Shown: positions 34,658 through 43,240, counted from the stretch's first letter. The stretch is 64,000 bases of DNA from Microbulbifer aggregans (GCF_001750105.1 NZ_CP014143.1:620001-684000); one strand, 5' to 3'. Numbers and translations are program-made. The notes: generated from the sequence alone by a model not told the origin.

Positions 34658-35578
34658 GTGAACTCTTCCGCCCCCGTGATCCCGATGCGATTTGTTCTGG
34701 CGTTTCTTTTTCTCTTCTTCGCGCAACCGTCGCTGACTGCTTCAGCCGCGCACGCGCCCGGCTATCGCCTCGAGCAGCTACGGGGCAATGTCTATCGCTT
34801 CACCGCGGGTAAGTACCATTCCATGCTGATGGCCACCAGTCAGGGGCTTTTCCTCACCGACCCCATCAGTCCTGCCGCCGCCCGCTGGCTTCGCGGGGAG
34901 CTGGAAACCCGCTTTGACAGCCCGATCCGCTACCTGGCGTACAGCCACAACCATGTGGATCACGTCATGGGCGGCGAAATACTGGCCTCAGATGAAACCA
35001 CGATTATCGCCCACCAGTATGCAGCGGAGGACCTGAAGTGGACAAAAGTACCGACAGCACAGCCCGAACTGATATTCCGGGACTCACTCGTGGTGTCACT
35101 CGGTGACAGCCGGGTGGAGCTCCAATACCACGGCCCGAACAATGGCCGCGGCTCGGTGAGCATGCACTTCATGCCCGCCAATGTGCTGTTTGTGGTGGAC
35201 TGGATCGTACTCGGTCGCCTGCCATACCGGGATCTGCCCGGTTACGACATTCACGGAATGATCCGCTCCACGCGGGAGGTTTTGACACAGCAACCATTCG
35301 CGCTCTTTGTGGGCGGACACGGTAGTACCGGCTCCCGGGAGGACGTCGCCCGCTATCTCTCCTACCTCGAGGCGCTCTACGGGGCAGTGCTTGAGGGTAT
35401 GCTGCAGGGCAAGTCGCTGCAGACGCTACAGGCAGAAATCCAGTTGCCAGCCTACCGGGACCTGGATCGGTACGAGGAATGGCTACCGCTCAACGTTGCC
35501 GGTGTCTATCGTACGCTCGAAGACATGTCCTATCTGCGGATGCGCGAGGATAGCCGGGGGGAAGATGCAGAAAAGTAA
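34658..35578 (+). CDS. Exported metallo-beta-lactamase-fold hydrolase (306 aa)
   Basis: An N-terminal hydrophobic segment (residues about 10-28) is a signal peptide, starting either at GTG 34658 or ATG 34685; neither has a strong Shine-Dalgarno. The MBL site reads SHNHVDHVMGG, the HxHxDH zinc motif, with later metal ligands expected in YHGPNNGRGS and the VGGHGSTG segment. Sequence context is that of class-B-like periplasmic MBL hydrolases of the cyclase/glyoxalase-like kind. A true carbapenemase is not indicated. The C-terminus overlaps the next gene by 14 bases. Confidence 0.85.
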   Translation: MNSSAPVIPMRFVLAFLFLFFAQPSLTASAAHAPGYRLEQLRGNVYRFTAGKYHSMLMATSQGLFLTDPISPAAARWLRGELETRFDSPIRYLAYSHNHVDHVMGGEILASDETTIIAHQYAAEDLKWTKVPTAQPELIFRDSLVVSLGDSRVELQYHGPNNGRGSVSMHFMPANVLFVVDWIVLGRLPYRDLPGYDIHGMIRSTREVLTQQPFALFVGGHGSTGSREDVARYLSYLEALYGAVLEGMLQGKSLQTLQAEIQLPAYRDLDRYEEWLPLNVAGVYRTLEDMSYLRMREDSRGEDAEK

Positions 35579-36161
35579 TGTGGTGCTGCTGGTGCCGGGG
35601 ATTTTTGATCGCGGTCGCTCGATGCACCGGATGCAGGCCGCACTGAATGCAGAGGGTTTCTCGGCCCACTACATCCACCTGCGCTATAACTCCGCCTGGT
35701 ATGGCCTGAAGTATCTCTCCCGCCAGTTAGAGGAGAAGGTCAACGCGCTGGTACCACCACAACAGTCCTTCTCTCTGGTGGGATTCAGCATGGGTGGGAT
35801 CGTCGCCCGCCATTTTATGCAGGCCCGCCAGGGACTGCCGCGCGTACACAAGTACATCTCGATGGCGAGCCCGCACCGGGGCAGTCTGTGGGCAAACCTC
35901 TTGCCGTACCCGGGGGGGCGCCAGCTCATGATCGGCAGCCCGCTGCTGGAGGAGATGAATACCGAGCTGGATCAGCTGATCCCAACGGCGCCTGTCTCGA
36001 TCTGGACTCGCTACGACGCCACCATCCTGCCCCACAACAGCGCCATTTTACCGGTGGGCAGCAGCCATGAAGTGCCGGTCAAACTGCACCGCTGGGTACC
36101 ACTGGATCTACGCGTCATTTCCATCGTGACCACTGAGTTACAGCAGAGCATGGCAGACTGA
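35565..36161 (+). CDS. Lipase-like alpha/beta hydrolase (198 aa)
   Basis: The ATG at 35565 follows GGGGGGAAG and overlaps the end of the MBL gene by 14 bases, so the two are translationally coupled. The frame is open further upstream but that part overlaps the MBL gene out of frame. LLVPGIFDRGRSMHRM gives the oxyanion region, GFSMGGIVARHFM the Ser nucleophile elbow, and SMASPHRGS is typical of triacylglycerol-lipase/PGAP1-like hydrolases. A candidate His lies near the C-terminus. At 198 residues it is a minimal fold without lid domain. No signal peptide is present. Confidence 0.85.
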   Translation: MQKSNVVLLVPGIFDRGRSMHRMQAALNAEGFSAHYIHLRYNSAWYGLKYLSRQLEEKVNALVPPQQSFSLVGFSMGGIVARHFMQARQGLPRVHKYISMASPHRGSLWANLLPYPGGRQLMIGSPLLEEMNTELDQLIPTAPVSIWTRYDATILPHNSAILPVGSSHEVPVKLHRWVPLDLRVISIVTTELQQSMAD

Positions 36162-36500
36162 AATTCTCTTAACCAAAGGGTTTTCACACCATCGACACCG
36201 GTGTAATGGCAGCCGCAGACGGTCACCTGTACTTAAATCCGGCCAAGAGACTGACACTGTTGTCCGCGCTTTGAGAAACCTGCTCATTATTGATTTCACC
36301 GCGAATATTTTTATCTCTATGGGTTATCCCCTCCCCGGGAATCGGGGCCGGCAGGAGCAGTGCCGCAAGCCTGACAAGTTGCTTGACGCCCAATTTAACC
36401 TGCATTAAAAATCGCGCCTTTTACAGCCTCCACAGTCCAGCTCCGCATCCCATCGGCCACCAGCGGCGCATCAACTGGCAGGTTTACGGTCAAAGATAAG
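36162..36500. other. Intergenic region before the ATP-grasp gene
   Basis: About 340 bases without a convincing gene. A 60-codon minus-strand frame at 36223-36405 begins MQVKLGVKQLVRLAALL and ends SLLAGFKYR, with no Shine-Dalgarno and no family resemblance I recognise. It could be a small protein or chance. The region also contains the palindromic CCTCCCCGGGAATCGGGGCCGG tract near 36330. Confidence 0.35.
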
Positions 36501-37331
36501 ATGTCCTGGGTATCGTTTAATGTATTTCGCACGCTCGCTTTCGCGGACACTCTGCAACTAAAACCCGAGGACGTTTTTAAGTACCGGGCCGAAATCAGTG
36601 CCGCTGACTGGGTGCTGTTCCCCGAGTACTGGCAGCTCAATGCCATCGTCTACGGTCTCGGTGCCAGAGTCTTCCCCAGCGAAGCCAGTTACCGTCTCGG
36701 CCACAATAAGATCGAAATGACTCGCGCGTTCGAGCTGGTGTGCCCGCTGAATACGCCCCACACCCGCATACTGGCCAACACCCCAGAAAATGCCGACGCC
36801 CTCTGGGCGGAAATGGATTATCCATTTGTGGCCAAGCTCCCCAAGGCATCCCAGGGCAACGGGGTGTGGCTGATCGAAAACCGGCAAGACTGGTGCAGTT
36901 ACCTGCAGCGTACGAATGTACTCTACGTGCAGGAACTGTTACCAATCGATCGCGATATCCGCATCGTGATCATCGGGGATCAGGTGCTGTCCGCTTACTG
37001 GCGCCTGCAGGGAGCAAGTGGCTTTTACAACAATGTTTCCAAGGGTGGCTTGGTGGAGCGGGGGCGGGTGCCGCAGGCAGCGATCGATCTCGCCCTCCAC
37101 CTGGCCCGAACCTTACAGATCAACCATGCCGGTTTTGATATCGCCATGGTCGGCAGTCACCCTTACGTAATCGAGTTCAACCGCCTGTTTGGCAATCAGG
37201 GAATTGAGGGGGGAGGGAACGCGCTGAATCGGGCCATCATCGACTATCTGCAACGGGAGTCTACCCCTACCGGCCCGAACTTCCCCGGTCGGCCCGGAGT
37301 ACCTCGGCGACAATTGCAAAGTGTGGCGTGA
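36501..37331 (+). CDS. RimK-type ATP-grasp protein (276 aa)
   Basis: The ATP-grasp fold of the RimK branch is visible: HNKIEMTRAFEL with the segment before the central domain, FVAKLPKASQGNGVWLIEN as the ATP-binding Lys and glycine loop, VLYVQELLPIDRDIRIVIIG, and the Mg-binding end GFDIAMVGSHPYVIEFNRLFGNQG. Such enzymes ligate a carboxylate to an amine using ATP, for example adding Glu to a protein or peptide. No partner peptide or precursor gene is adjacent. It is a single-gene unit flanked by spacers. The Shine-Dalgarno is weak. Substrate unknown. Confidence 0.88.
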   Translation: MSWVSFNVFRTLAFADTLQLKPEDVFKYRAEISAADWVLFPEYWQLNAIVYGLGARVFPSEASYRLGHNKIEMTRAFELVCPLNTPHTRILANTPENADALWAEMDYPFVAKLPKASQGNGVWLIENRQDWCSYLQRTNVLYVQELLPIDRDIRIVIIGDQVLSAYWRLQGASGFYNNVSKGGLVERGRVPQAAIDLALHLARTLQINHAGFDIAMVGSHPYVIEFNRLFGNQGIEGGGNALNRAIIDYLQRESTPTGPNFPGRPGVPRRQLQSVA

Positions 37332-37423
37332 TCCAGGTCAAGCGCAATACACCCGGTTAAGGGTATAACTCACCTGTACCCGGTCGAAGTCACTTGGCAT
37401 CGGCCCCGCTTCAGGAGAAGAGA

Positions 37424-37630
37424 ATGGTTATTCAAAAAAATATGGGCAAGCTCGATCGCGCTCTGCGCCTGGCTGCAGTGGCGGTGATAGCGGTCCTTGC
37501 CGCTACCGGCACCATCAGTGGGCTCACCGCGGTGGCACTCGGCCTATTGGCCGCAGTATTCACCCTGACCAGCCTGGTGGGCACCTGTCCACTGTATTTC
37601 CCCATCGGGCTAAATACCTGCGGACGCTAA
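37424..37630 (+). CDS. DUF2892-family small membrane protein (68 aa)
   Basis: ATG at 37424 follows AGGAGAAGAG, an excellent Shine-Dalgarno; the frame extends ten codons further without support. The product has an amphipathic start (KNMGKLDRALRLAA) and two membrane helices, and ends TCPLYFPIGLNTCGR, the hallmark of the DUF2892/YgaP C-terminal-like family. These are inner-membrane proteins of unknown role, sometimes linked to sulfur handling. The conserved Cys pair (TCP and NTC) is retained. Confidence 0.88.
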   Translation: MVIQKNMGKLDRALRLAAVAVIAVLAATGTISGLTAVALGLLAAVFTLTSLVGTCPLYFPIGLNTCGR

Positions 37631-37643
37631 CCTACCCTGTTCA

Positions 37644-37662
37644 GGCCGGCCATTGGCCGGCC
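37644..37662. terminator. Hairpin after the DUF2892 gene
   Basis: GGCCGGCC (37644-37651) and GGCCGGCC (37655-37662) pair perfectly around an ATT loop, 14 bases after the stop. No T-run follows, so it is a terminator candidate of the same T-less kind as those at 59119 and 50154. Confidence 0.5.
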
Positions 37663-37867
37663 CATGTCACCGGCTTCCTCCTCTCTCCAGCTCTGGCCCA
37701 ATCGTTCCAGTCATTCTGGTGCTAACGCATCTCATCGTCTGCACGCATCTTCTTGTGGGGTCGGGCACTGACCTGTCCTTCGTCAGCGCAGCTGTCGAAA
37801 GTATTGCTGCCCCCGCTTCACCGGCGGCGGTCGTGCCATTCCTATAAACAGAATTCAGGTACACCTC

Positions 37868-40399
37868 ATGATTCCGATTGCAGACACCATTCGGCGCCTG
37901 GTCCCGATGGCACTTGCGGTGGGCGGCGGACTGATGCTGACGTTTTCCGCTAACAGCGCTACGATTTTTTCCGACGACTTTTCCGATGGCGATATCAGCG
38001 ACTGGATAACCAGTGGCAATGTTGACCCATTCAATAATGAATCCATCCGACTCCGCGCCACATCGAATGCGAGTCGCCCTATCTCCACCGCCGGCTTCTC
38101 TGCCGTATCTGTGGACTTTGGCCTGTCAGCCTCATCACTGGAAAACGGTGAATTCTGTTATGCCGAAGTCTCTACTGATGGCGGTAGCAGCTGGACGACA
38201 GTCATTACCGTGGAGAATGGCCAGGACAACGGCACCATCTTCACCGGTAGCGCCTCACCGGCGGGAATGGATAACAATACTCAGGTACAGGTCCGCTTTC
38301 GCGGTACCGGGGCGACTACGGGTGACTACTGTTATGGACAATCAGTCACTGTGAATGGCACTGGTGGTGCATCCACTGACCCCGATATCGATGCGCCCGC
38401 GAGCCTGAACTTTGGCGATATCAGCCCCGGCAATACAAGCACACTCAGTGCCATGATCAGCAATAACGGCACCGCTGACCTGGTAATCAGCAACGTCAGT
38501 AATCCTGCTGCCCCATTCACTATCGCCAGTAACAACTGCGGCACGGTCAGCCCTGCCGGCAGTTGCCAGCTGACCGTCGACTTCGCCCCATCCGCCGACG
38601 GCAGCTACAACAGTAATATCAACGTCTCCTCCAATGATCCCGATGCAAGCAACGTAACCATCGCACTCTCCGGCAGCGCCAGCAGCACTGGTGGAGGCGG
38701 TGGTGGCAGTGTCGAAAACTTTGATCCGTTGAACGGCAGCGGGACTGTAAGCCGCAGCTCGCTTACCTTCACCACCCTGATCAACGGCAATGACCCGGGC
38801 CAACTGGTTAATTACAGTCACTATGCCCTCCCCACGAATGCCGCGATGCCCAGCAATCAGTTCGAGGGCAGCCTGGAGCTATTCGGCGAAGCCACTGGCG
38901 GTGCATTCGATGAGCAAAAAGATACTTTCCGCTATACAGGCAACGGTGATACCACTCGCAAGCACCTGCCGGAGTTCGACTTCGAGTTGGTGCAGACCGG
39001 TAGCCATATCTTCCCGGTTCAGCGGGGCTCCATCCCCAGCAGCCATCCAGAGTGGGAATACATCCTGACTCCCGGGCGTGTCTGGGACGAGAATGGGGAT
39101 AGCGGCTACAGCCGGGTGGCACTGCCGTTTGCCTTGCAGCAGAAGAATGCCAACTGTATCCACAATGGCGTAATGACATTCCTGTTCAAGGATGACGGCT
39201 CGGTTTCCGATGTGGCCTACCAGATTGCCGGTGAAACCTGCCTCTATTACCAGGTGGACATGTGGGGCCAGCTGGACGCCAGCTATACGCCGCATAGTGT
39301 CAATAATGCCGCCGCACTGACTGCCGATTACCAGGCCGAAGTGAACGGCCGGGTGCCGGTCAAGCCACTGAGCGCCCTGGCTCAGGATTACCCCGGCACC
39401 GATCCAAGCAAGTTCGCGTTACCGTCCGGCAAAGATGCGGCCAACATGTCACTGGTGGGTTTTGTCATTGATGGCACCCACTACACCGGTGGCTGTGTAT
39501 CACGACAAGGTGATTACCCTTACTGCGAATCGATGCCGGTGCCGTCCTATTCCAGTGCCAAGTCAGTGTTTGCCGGCAGCGCGCTGATGCGACTGGAGAA
39601 AAAATACCCGGGCACTTTCAGCCAGATCATTGGTAACTATGTTCCCGACTGCGCCACCAATGGCAACTGGGATGATGTGACGTTTGAGAACGCCCTGGAC
39701 ATGTCCACCGGCAACTACAAGCTGGCCAGCTACATGAGTGATGAGGGGGCCAGCCACACCAACGACCTGTTCCTGCCGGAAGATCATGCATCCAAGATCA
39801 GCTACAGCTGCACCGAATATCCACGCAAGGCCACACCGGGGACTACCTGGGTGTACCACACCTCCGATACTTACATTCTCGGCCGCGCCATGAACCAGTA
39901 CGTAAAAGGGATCGAGGGTAGTAGCACGGATATATTCACCGATATCGTGGTGGACGAGGTGCTGGCACCGCTTGGAATCAGCCCCACAGCTCGCTTCACC
40001 CGTCGCACCTACGATTCGGTGCAGCAGCCGTTCGCCGGCTGGGGCCTGATGTGGCTGCGCGATGATGTCGCCAAGATTGGTGATCTATACCGCAGTGGCA
40101 GTCAGTCTGTGCTGGATCAAGCGGAACTGGACGCGGCGCTGCAGCGCAACGCTGCCGATCGCGGTAATGAACCGCTGAACGACTACAAGTACAAAAACGG
40201 TTTCTGGGCCCACGAGATCAGTGCCAACCTGCCCGGATGCAGCGGCGAGTTGTGGCTCCCGTTCATGTCCGGCTACGGCGGCATCAGCGTGCTGGTACTG
40301 CCCAATGACACCCTCTACTACTACTTTGCCGACGACGATGCCTACACCTGGATGGATGCAGCAGTCGAGTCGCATGGCATTCGCAGTCTGTGCCAGTAA
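37868..40399 (+). CDS. Secreted multidomain serine hydrolase with choice-of-anchor D domain (843 aa)
   Basis: A signal peptide (cleavage about residue 30) is followed by a beta-rich N-terminal module (about 31-165, starting FSDDFSDGDISDW), an ASPM/HYDIN-like choice-of-anchor D domain (about 175-275, LNFGDISPGNTSTLSAMISN) and a six-Gly linker. The C-terminal 540 residues resemble a beta-lactamase/PBP-type serine hydrolase: S562-S-A-K565 in PSYSSAKS is a good SxxK, with a Tyr663 segment in the place of the YxN motif and a late SGYGG that could be the KTG position. It is probably cell-surface or extracellular. Substrate unknown; drug resistance is not implied. A bidirectional terminator follows. 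Confidence 0.75.
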   Translation: MIPIADTIRRLVPMALAVGGGLMLTFSANSATIFSDDFSDGDISDWITSGNVDPFNNESIRLRATSNASRPISTAGFSAVSVDFGLSASSLENGEFCYAEVSTDGGSSWTTVITVENGQDNGTIFTGSASPAGMDNNTQVQVRFRGTGATTGDYCYGQSVTVNGTGGASTDPDIDAPASLNFGDISPGNTSTLSAMISNNGTADLVISNVSNPAAPFTIASNNCGTVSPAGSCQLTVDFAPSADGSYNSNINVSSNDPDASNVTIALSGSASSTGGGGGGSVENFDPLNGSGTVSRSSLTFTTLINGNDPGQLVNYSHYALPTNAAMPSNQFEGSLELFGEATGGAFDEQKDTFRYTGNGDTTRKHLPEFDFELVQTGSHIFPVQRGSIPSSHPEWEYILTPGRVWDENGDSGYSRVALPFALQQKNANCIHNGVMTFLFKDDGSVSDVAYQIAGETCLYYQVDMWGQLDASYTPHSVNNAAALTADYQAEVNGRVPVKPLSALAQDYPGTDPSKFALPSGKDAANMSLVGFVIDGTHYTGGCVSRQGDYPYCESMPVPSYSSAKSVFAGSALMRLEKKYPGTFSQIIGNYVPDCATNGNWDDVTFENALDMSTGNYKLASYMSDEGASHTNDLFLPEDHASKISYSCTEYPRKATPGTTWVYHTSDTYILGRAMNQYVKGIEGSSTDIFTDIVVDEVLAPLGISPTARFTRRTYDSVQQPFAGWGLMWLRDDVAKIGDLYRSGSQSVLDQAELDAALQRNAADRGNEPLNDYKYKNGFWAHEISANLPGCSGELWLPFMSGYGGISVLVLPNDTLYYYFADDDAYTWMDAAVESHGIRSLCQ

Positions 40400-40421
40400 C
40401 CACTACTAACCAGCAAACATA

Positions 40422-40453
40422 AAAAAGGGGCGATCCACGGGTCGCCCCTTTTT
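40422..40453. terminator. Bidirectional intrinsic terminator
   Basis: AAAAAGGGGCGA (40422-40433) pairs with TCGCCCCTTTTT (40442-40453). It lies in the 73-base gap between two convergent genes and can stop transcription from both sides. Confidence 0.93.
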
Positions 40454-40472
40454 CTTTACAGTCTAGCGATGC

Positions 40473-41225
40473 CTAAGCTTCCTCTTCGTGGAAAGGCTTG
40501 TGTAATTCCACCGGTTTGGCCTGCCTCTTCCGCAGGCGGATATTGAGCATCTCCACGGCCATGGAGAAAGCCATGGCGAAGTAGATATAGCCCTTGGGTA
40601 CATGCACCTCGAAACCCTCGAGGATCAGCGTGAAGCCGACCAGAATCAGGAAGGACAGCGCCAGCATTTTCACCGTCGGGTGGCGCTCGACAAAGTCACC
40701 GATCGGTTTGGCCGCCACCAGCATCACGATCACCGCCAGAATAATGGCAATCGCCATGATCGAGATCTGGTCGACCAGCCCCACGGCAGTAATCACGGAG
40801 TCGAGAGAAAAAACGATATCGAGGATGGCGATCTGAATCAGCACCATGCCAAAACTGGACACCTTCGCTGAACCCTCGCTGCCATCCACTCCCTCGAGAC
40901 TGTGGTGAATTTCGTGGGTTGCCTTGAACAACAAGAAGAGGCCACCGCCAACGAGTATCACATCGCGTCCGGAAATCTCGTGGCCGAACACGCTGAACCA
41001 GGGTTCCACCAGGCCCATAATCCAGACGATGGAAAACAGCAGGGCCAGTCGTGTCAGCATGGCCAGCGCCAGACCGATAAAGCGGGCCGGCTCTCGTTGT
41101 TTGGGCGGCAGGCGGCCGACGAGAATGGAAATAAAAATGATATTGTCGATACCGAGGACAATTTCCAGTGCCGCCAGTGTCGCCAGTGCTACCCAGGCCT
41201 CTGGGCTAGCCATCCACTCAAACAT
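40473..41225 (-). CDS. TerC-family integral membrane protein (250 aa)
   Basis: Seven or eight transmembrane helices match the TerC/YgdQ family: EIVLGIDNIIFISILVGRLP and ILDIVFSLDSVITAVGLV carry the conserved membrane Asp residues of the metal site. Family members are linked to tellurite resistance and, more recently, to manganese export and metal loading of secreted proteins. The C-terminus is a short acidic-basic tail. It ends at the bidirectional terminator. The 44-base gap places it downstream of the SpoIIAA-like gene on the same strand. Confidence 0.9.
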   Translation of the reverse strand: MFEWMASPEAWVALATLAALEIVLGIDNIIFISILVGRLPPKQREPARFIGLALAMLTRLALLFSIVWIMGLVEPWFSVFGHEISGRDVILVGGGLFLLFKATHEIHHSLEGVDGSEGSAKVSSFGMVLIQIAILDIVFSLDSVITAVGLVDQISIMAIAIILAVIVMLVAAKPIGDFVERHPTVKMLALSFLILVGFTLILEGFEVHVPKGYIYFAMAFSMAVEMLNIRLRKRQAKPVELHKPFHEEEA

Positions 41226-41269
41226 TCGGAAGTTCCTTTTGCCGCTTCATACTCGTGAAGCGGGCTATT

Positions 41270-41656
41270 CTACGGCGAGGACTCCAGCCAGGCCATGGCT
41301 TCCCCTTCGTCCTCGAAATAGCGCGCCTCGCCCCCGATAAACCAGGAACCGACTTTGGCTGCCAACTCCTGCCAGCGGCGGTTGCCGAGAATGGCGATGC
41401 GACGGAACTCCCGCCCGTGCTTCACACCCAGCTTGAGGTCATCCCATGCGGCGCGGGCTTCCCAACCTTCCAGCTCCCGTGCATCGAGGAACACATCGAT
41501 CTCGGGCGTCTCGATGCCCTCCATGGCGGACTCAAGCATCGGAACCAGTGACTGGTAGTCTTCATGAGTCAGTTTGCCGTGCACACGCAGGCTCAGGAAG
41601 AACTCTTCGCCCGTGCGCTCCAGGCCGATGGCCAGGCCGTGTCTCTTGACGCTCAT
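41270..41656 (-). CDS. SpoIIAA-like (STAS/DUF3478) protein (128 aa)
   Basis: A strong GGAGAGAGAG lies before the ATG. The fold pattern fits the bacterial SpoIIAA-like family: FFLSLRVHGKLTHEDYQSLVPMLE, IDVFLDARELEGWEARAAWDDL, HGREFRRIAILGNRRWQELA and a C-terminal ARYFEDEGEAMAWL. This family is related to STAS and CRAL-TRIO-like lipid-binding folds. Function unknown. It is cytosolic. Probably co-transcribed with the TerC-family gene downstream. Confidence 0.85.
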   Translation of the reverse strand: MSVKRHGLAIGLERTGEEFFLSLRVHGKLTHEDYQSLVPMLESAMEGIETPEIDVFLDARELEGWEARAAWDDLKLGVKHGREFRRIAILGNRRWQELAAKVGSWFIGGEARYFEDEGEAMAWLESSP

Positions 41657-41784
41657 CTCTCTCTCCGTATCGGTTGGACAGGACTGACAAGGAGTATAAG
41701 AGGCCCAGGGAGTGTGAGCAGGATGGATCGGGCAATGCCGGGGGAAGTGAGCGCCCGCAAACCCGGCAGGCGCTGTAGACGAAG

Positions 41785-42090
41785 TCAGTGGCTGAGTATA
41801 TCGACAATCTCGCGGGTATGGTGGACGAGACGTACGATCTCACCTTCGATGCTGATGGTCACAATGCCATGGCGATCCACCGGCTGGACGATGACCCCGT
41901 GGCGGTAAATATCGTGCTCGAGGATGTGGCCCTTGCGCAGCTTTTTCTTCCAGCCGGGCGGCAGGTCACCACCGTTCTCGACTTTCTTCTGCAGGCCCGG
42001 CGGCAGATCGTTGCCCGGCTTGGCCAGGGCGGTGCTGGCGCCAGCCGCCAGGGTGATACTAATGACCGCTGCAATCGCGGGTTTAATCAT
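41785..42090 (-). CDS. Small exported RcnB-like protein (101 aa)
   Basis: A clean Sec signal peptide (about 23 residues, ending ALAK) leads to a basic mature protein. It has the repeated units LPPGLQKKVENGG and LPPGWKKKLRKG, as in RcnB/CigR-like periplasmic proteins, then HILEHDIYRHGVIVQPVDRHGIV rich in His, and a C-terminal VRLVHHTREIVDIL. RcnB helps keep metal homeostasis at the periplasmic side in E. coli. Metal binding here is inferred from the His content. It lies 18 bases after the SIMPL gene on the same strand, so they are probably one operon. Confidence 0.75.
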   Translation of the reverse strand: MIKPAIAAVISITLAAGASTALAKPGNDLPPGLQKKVENGGDLPPGWKKKLRKGHILEHDIYRHGVIVQPVDRHGIVTISIEGEIVRLVHHTREIVDILSH

Positions 42091-42108
42091 ATTGTGTTCC
42101 TCGCTTCA

Positions 42109-42831
42109 TCAATCTGAAAGGTAATATTCGACCGTCGAGACCACGCGTACTTTCTTGATATGCGGGTTGTTCTTGTCCCGATCGCTGATGCTGAACTGCC
42201 CCTGTGAGGCCCGTTTGATCTTCCCCAGCACGCTATCGGAATCCTCGGCGAACTTCTGTGCGACCTGTCGCGCCTCTTTCGTGGCCTGCTCGATCATTTG
42301 CGGCTTGAGGTCGTTCAGGCCAGTGAAGATGTACTCGATCTGCCCCTGGTAGTTATTCTGTGAGAAGGCGATGCCCTCTCGACCTAATTGCGCGAGGTCA
42401 TCCATCACCGACCGGACCCTGTCCACCTGCTGCGAATACACCGTCACCGTCTGCAGGGCCGAATAGCGAAATTCCGGGCGAGCGCCGCCGCCATACTGCT
42501 GTGCCAGCCGGTCAGTCACCGCCGGCAGGGAAACCGTGATCTCCTCTGTGGGGATGCCCTGCTCACCGAGAAAGCCCTCGATGCGCTCACTACTGGTGGC
42601 AACCTGCCGGTAGAGCTCCTGCAAATCATTGCTGGCCGCCGTAAACTGGATCGGCCAGATTACGATATCTGCCGGGACTTCCCGCTCCGCCAGCCCCTTG
42701 ACGGTAACCGTCCGCTCGTAGCCCTTGAACCGCTCCACCGCCTCGGTGGCAAACCAGCCCAGGATTGCCAGCCCCAGCAGCATCCCCGTACCGAGGAGCA
42801 GGGCAGGCAGAGTGTTCTTGGTCGAGGTCAT
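42109..42831 (-). CDS. SIMPL-domain (DUF541) protein (240 aa)
   Basis: The start at 42831 follows GGGAGAA. A single N-terminal membrane segment (about 10-30) anchors the protein facing the periplasm. The SIMPL domain is seen from ERTVTVKGLAEREVPADIVIW, through SSERIEGFLGEQGIPTEEIT and SQQVDRVRSVMDDLAQLGREGI, to the conserved closing TKEARQVAQKFAEDSDSVLG and GQFSISDRD. The family (YggE/Bp26-like) is associated with protection from oxidative stress and self-assembly. It is upstream of the RcnB-like gene. Confidence 0.88.
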   Translation of the reverse strand: MTSTKNTLPALLLGTGMLLGLAILGWFATEAVERFKGYERTVTVKGLAEREVPADIVIWPIQFTAASNDLQELYRQVATSSERIEGFLGEQGIPTEEITVSLPAVTDRLAQQYGGGARPEFRYSALQTVTVYSQQVDRVRSVMDDLAQLGREGIAFSQNNYQGQIEYIFTGLNDLKPQMIEQATKEARQVAQKFAEDSDSVLGKIKRASQGQFSISDRDKNNPHIKKVRVVSTVEYYLSD

Positions 42832-42906
42832 GAAGATTCTCCCGGGTGATGTTGGCACTATACGTGCGCCGACTTAACCTTTTCTGAACAAACAGGCCGG
42901 CGGCAA

Positions 42907-43212
42907 TCAGGCGGCCGGCCGTGGCTCCCCACATTTCCAGCAGTAATCGAAAGCGGCACCGTTAGATTCACCACAGCGGCGGCAGCCCCACTCGGAACCG
43001 GACTCCGCATCCTCCCGCAGCAGCTGCATGGCCCGCTCAAAGTCGCGCTCCCGTTCAAGCCAGAGCTCCGGCCAGGCCTGGTGCGGCGCCAGTTCGCCGG
43101 TCGCACCCTGCGCATACTCATTCTTGAGAAATACCGAAATGCCGGCCACCTCCAGCTTGCTCCTGGCCAGCTCGACGAGAAGGCGGTTTTCGTGGGTGTA
43201 GATAAGCTTCAT
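42907..43212 (-). CDS. DUF2007-type protein with C-terminal zinc ribbon (101 aa)
   Basis: MKLIYTHENRLLVELARSKL is the DUF2007 signature (signal-transducer-like N-terminus), followed by ISVFLKNEYAQGATGELAP. The C-terminus has two CxxC pairs (CRRCGE and CWKCGE) that form a zinc ribbon. The ATG at 43212 directly follows the T-run of the aldehyde dehydrogenase terminator and has no Shine-Dalgarno, so it may start on a leaderless transcript or be made by read-through. A longer frame to 43293 would run back through the terminator. Function unknown. Confidence 0.82.
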   Translation of the reverse strand: MKLIYTHENRLLVELARSKLEVAGISVFLKNEYAQGATGELAPHQAWPELWLERERDFERAMQLLREDAESGSEWGCRRCGESNGAAFDYCWKCGEPRPAA

Positions 43213-43216
43213 AAAT

Positions 43217-43240
43217 AAAAAAAGGGCCGCAATGCGGCCC
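43217..43240 (-). terminator. Intrinsic terminator of the aldehyde dehydrogenase gene
   Basis: On the minus strand, GGGCCGC, a three-base loop and GCGGCCC are followed by seven T residues. It is 40 bases after the dehydrogenase stop and only four bases before the DUF2007 start. Confidence 0.9.

Noticed and set aside
34658..35578. Calling the MBL-fold protein a class B antibiotic-resistance enzyme
   Set aside because: HxHxDH is general to the superfamily. The context gives no sign of resistance function.
37653..37847. 64-codon frame with a hydrophobic stretch after the DUF2892 gene
   Set aside because: No Shine-Dalgarno and its start overlaps the hairpin. Composition looks like chance.
37868..40399. 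Calling this a carbapenem-resistance beta-lactamase
   Set aside because: Only the SxxK element is clear, and the size and domain layout are unlike resistance enzymes.
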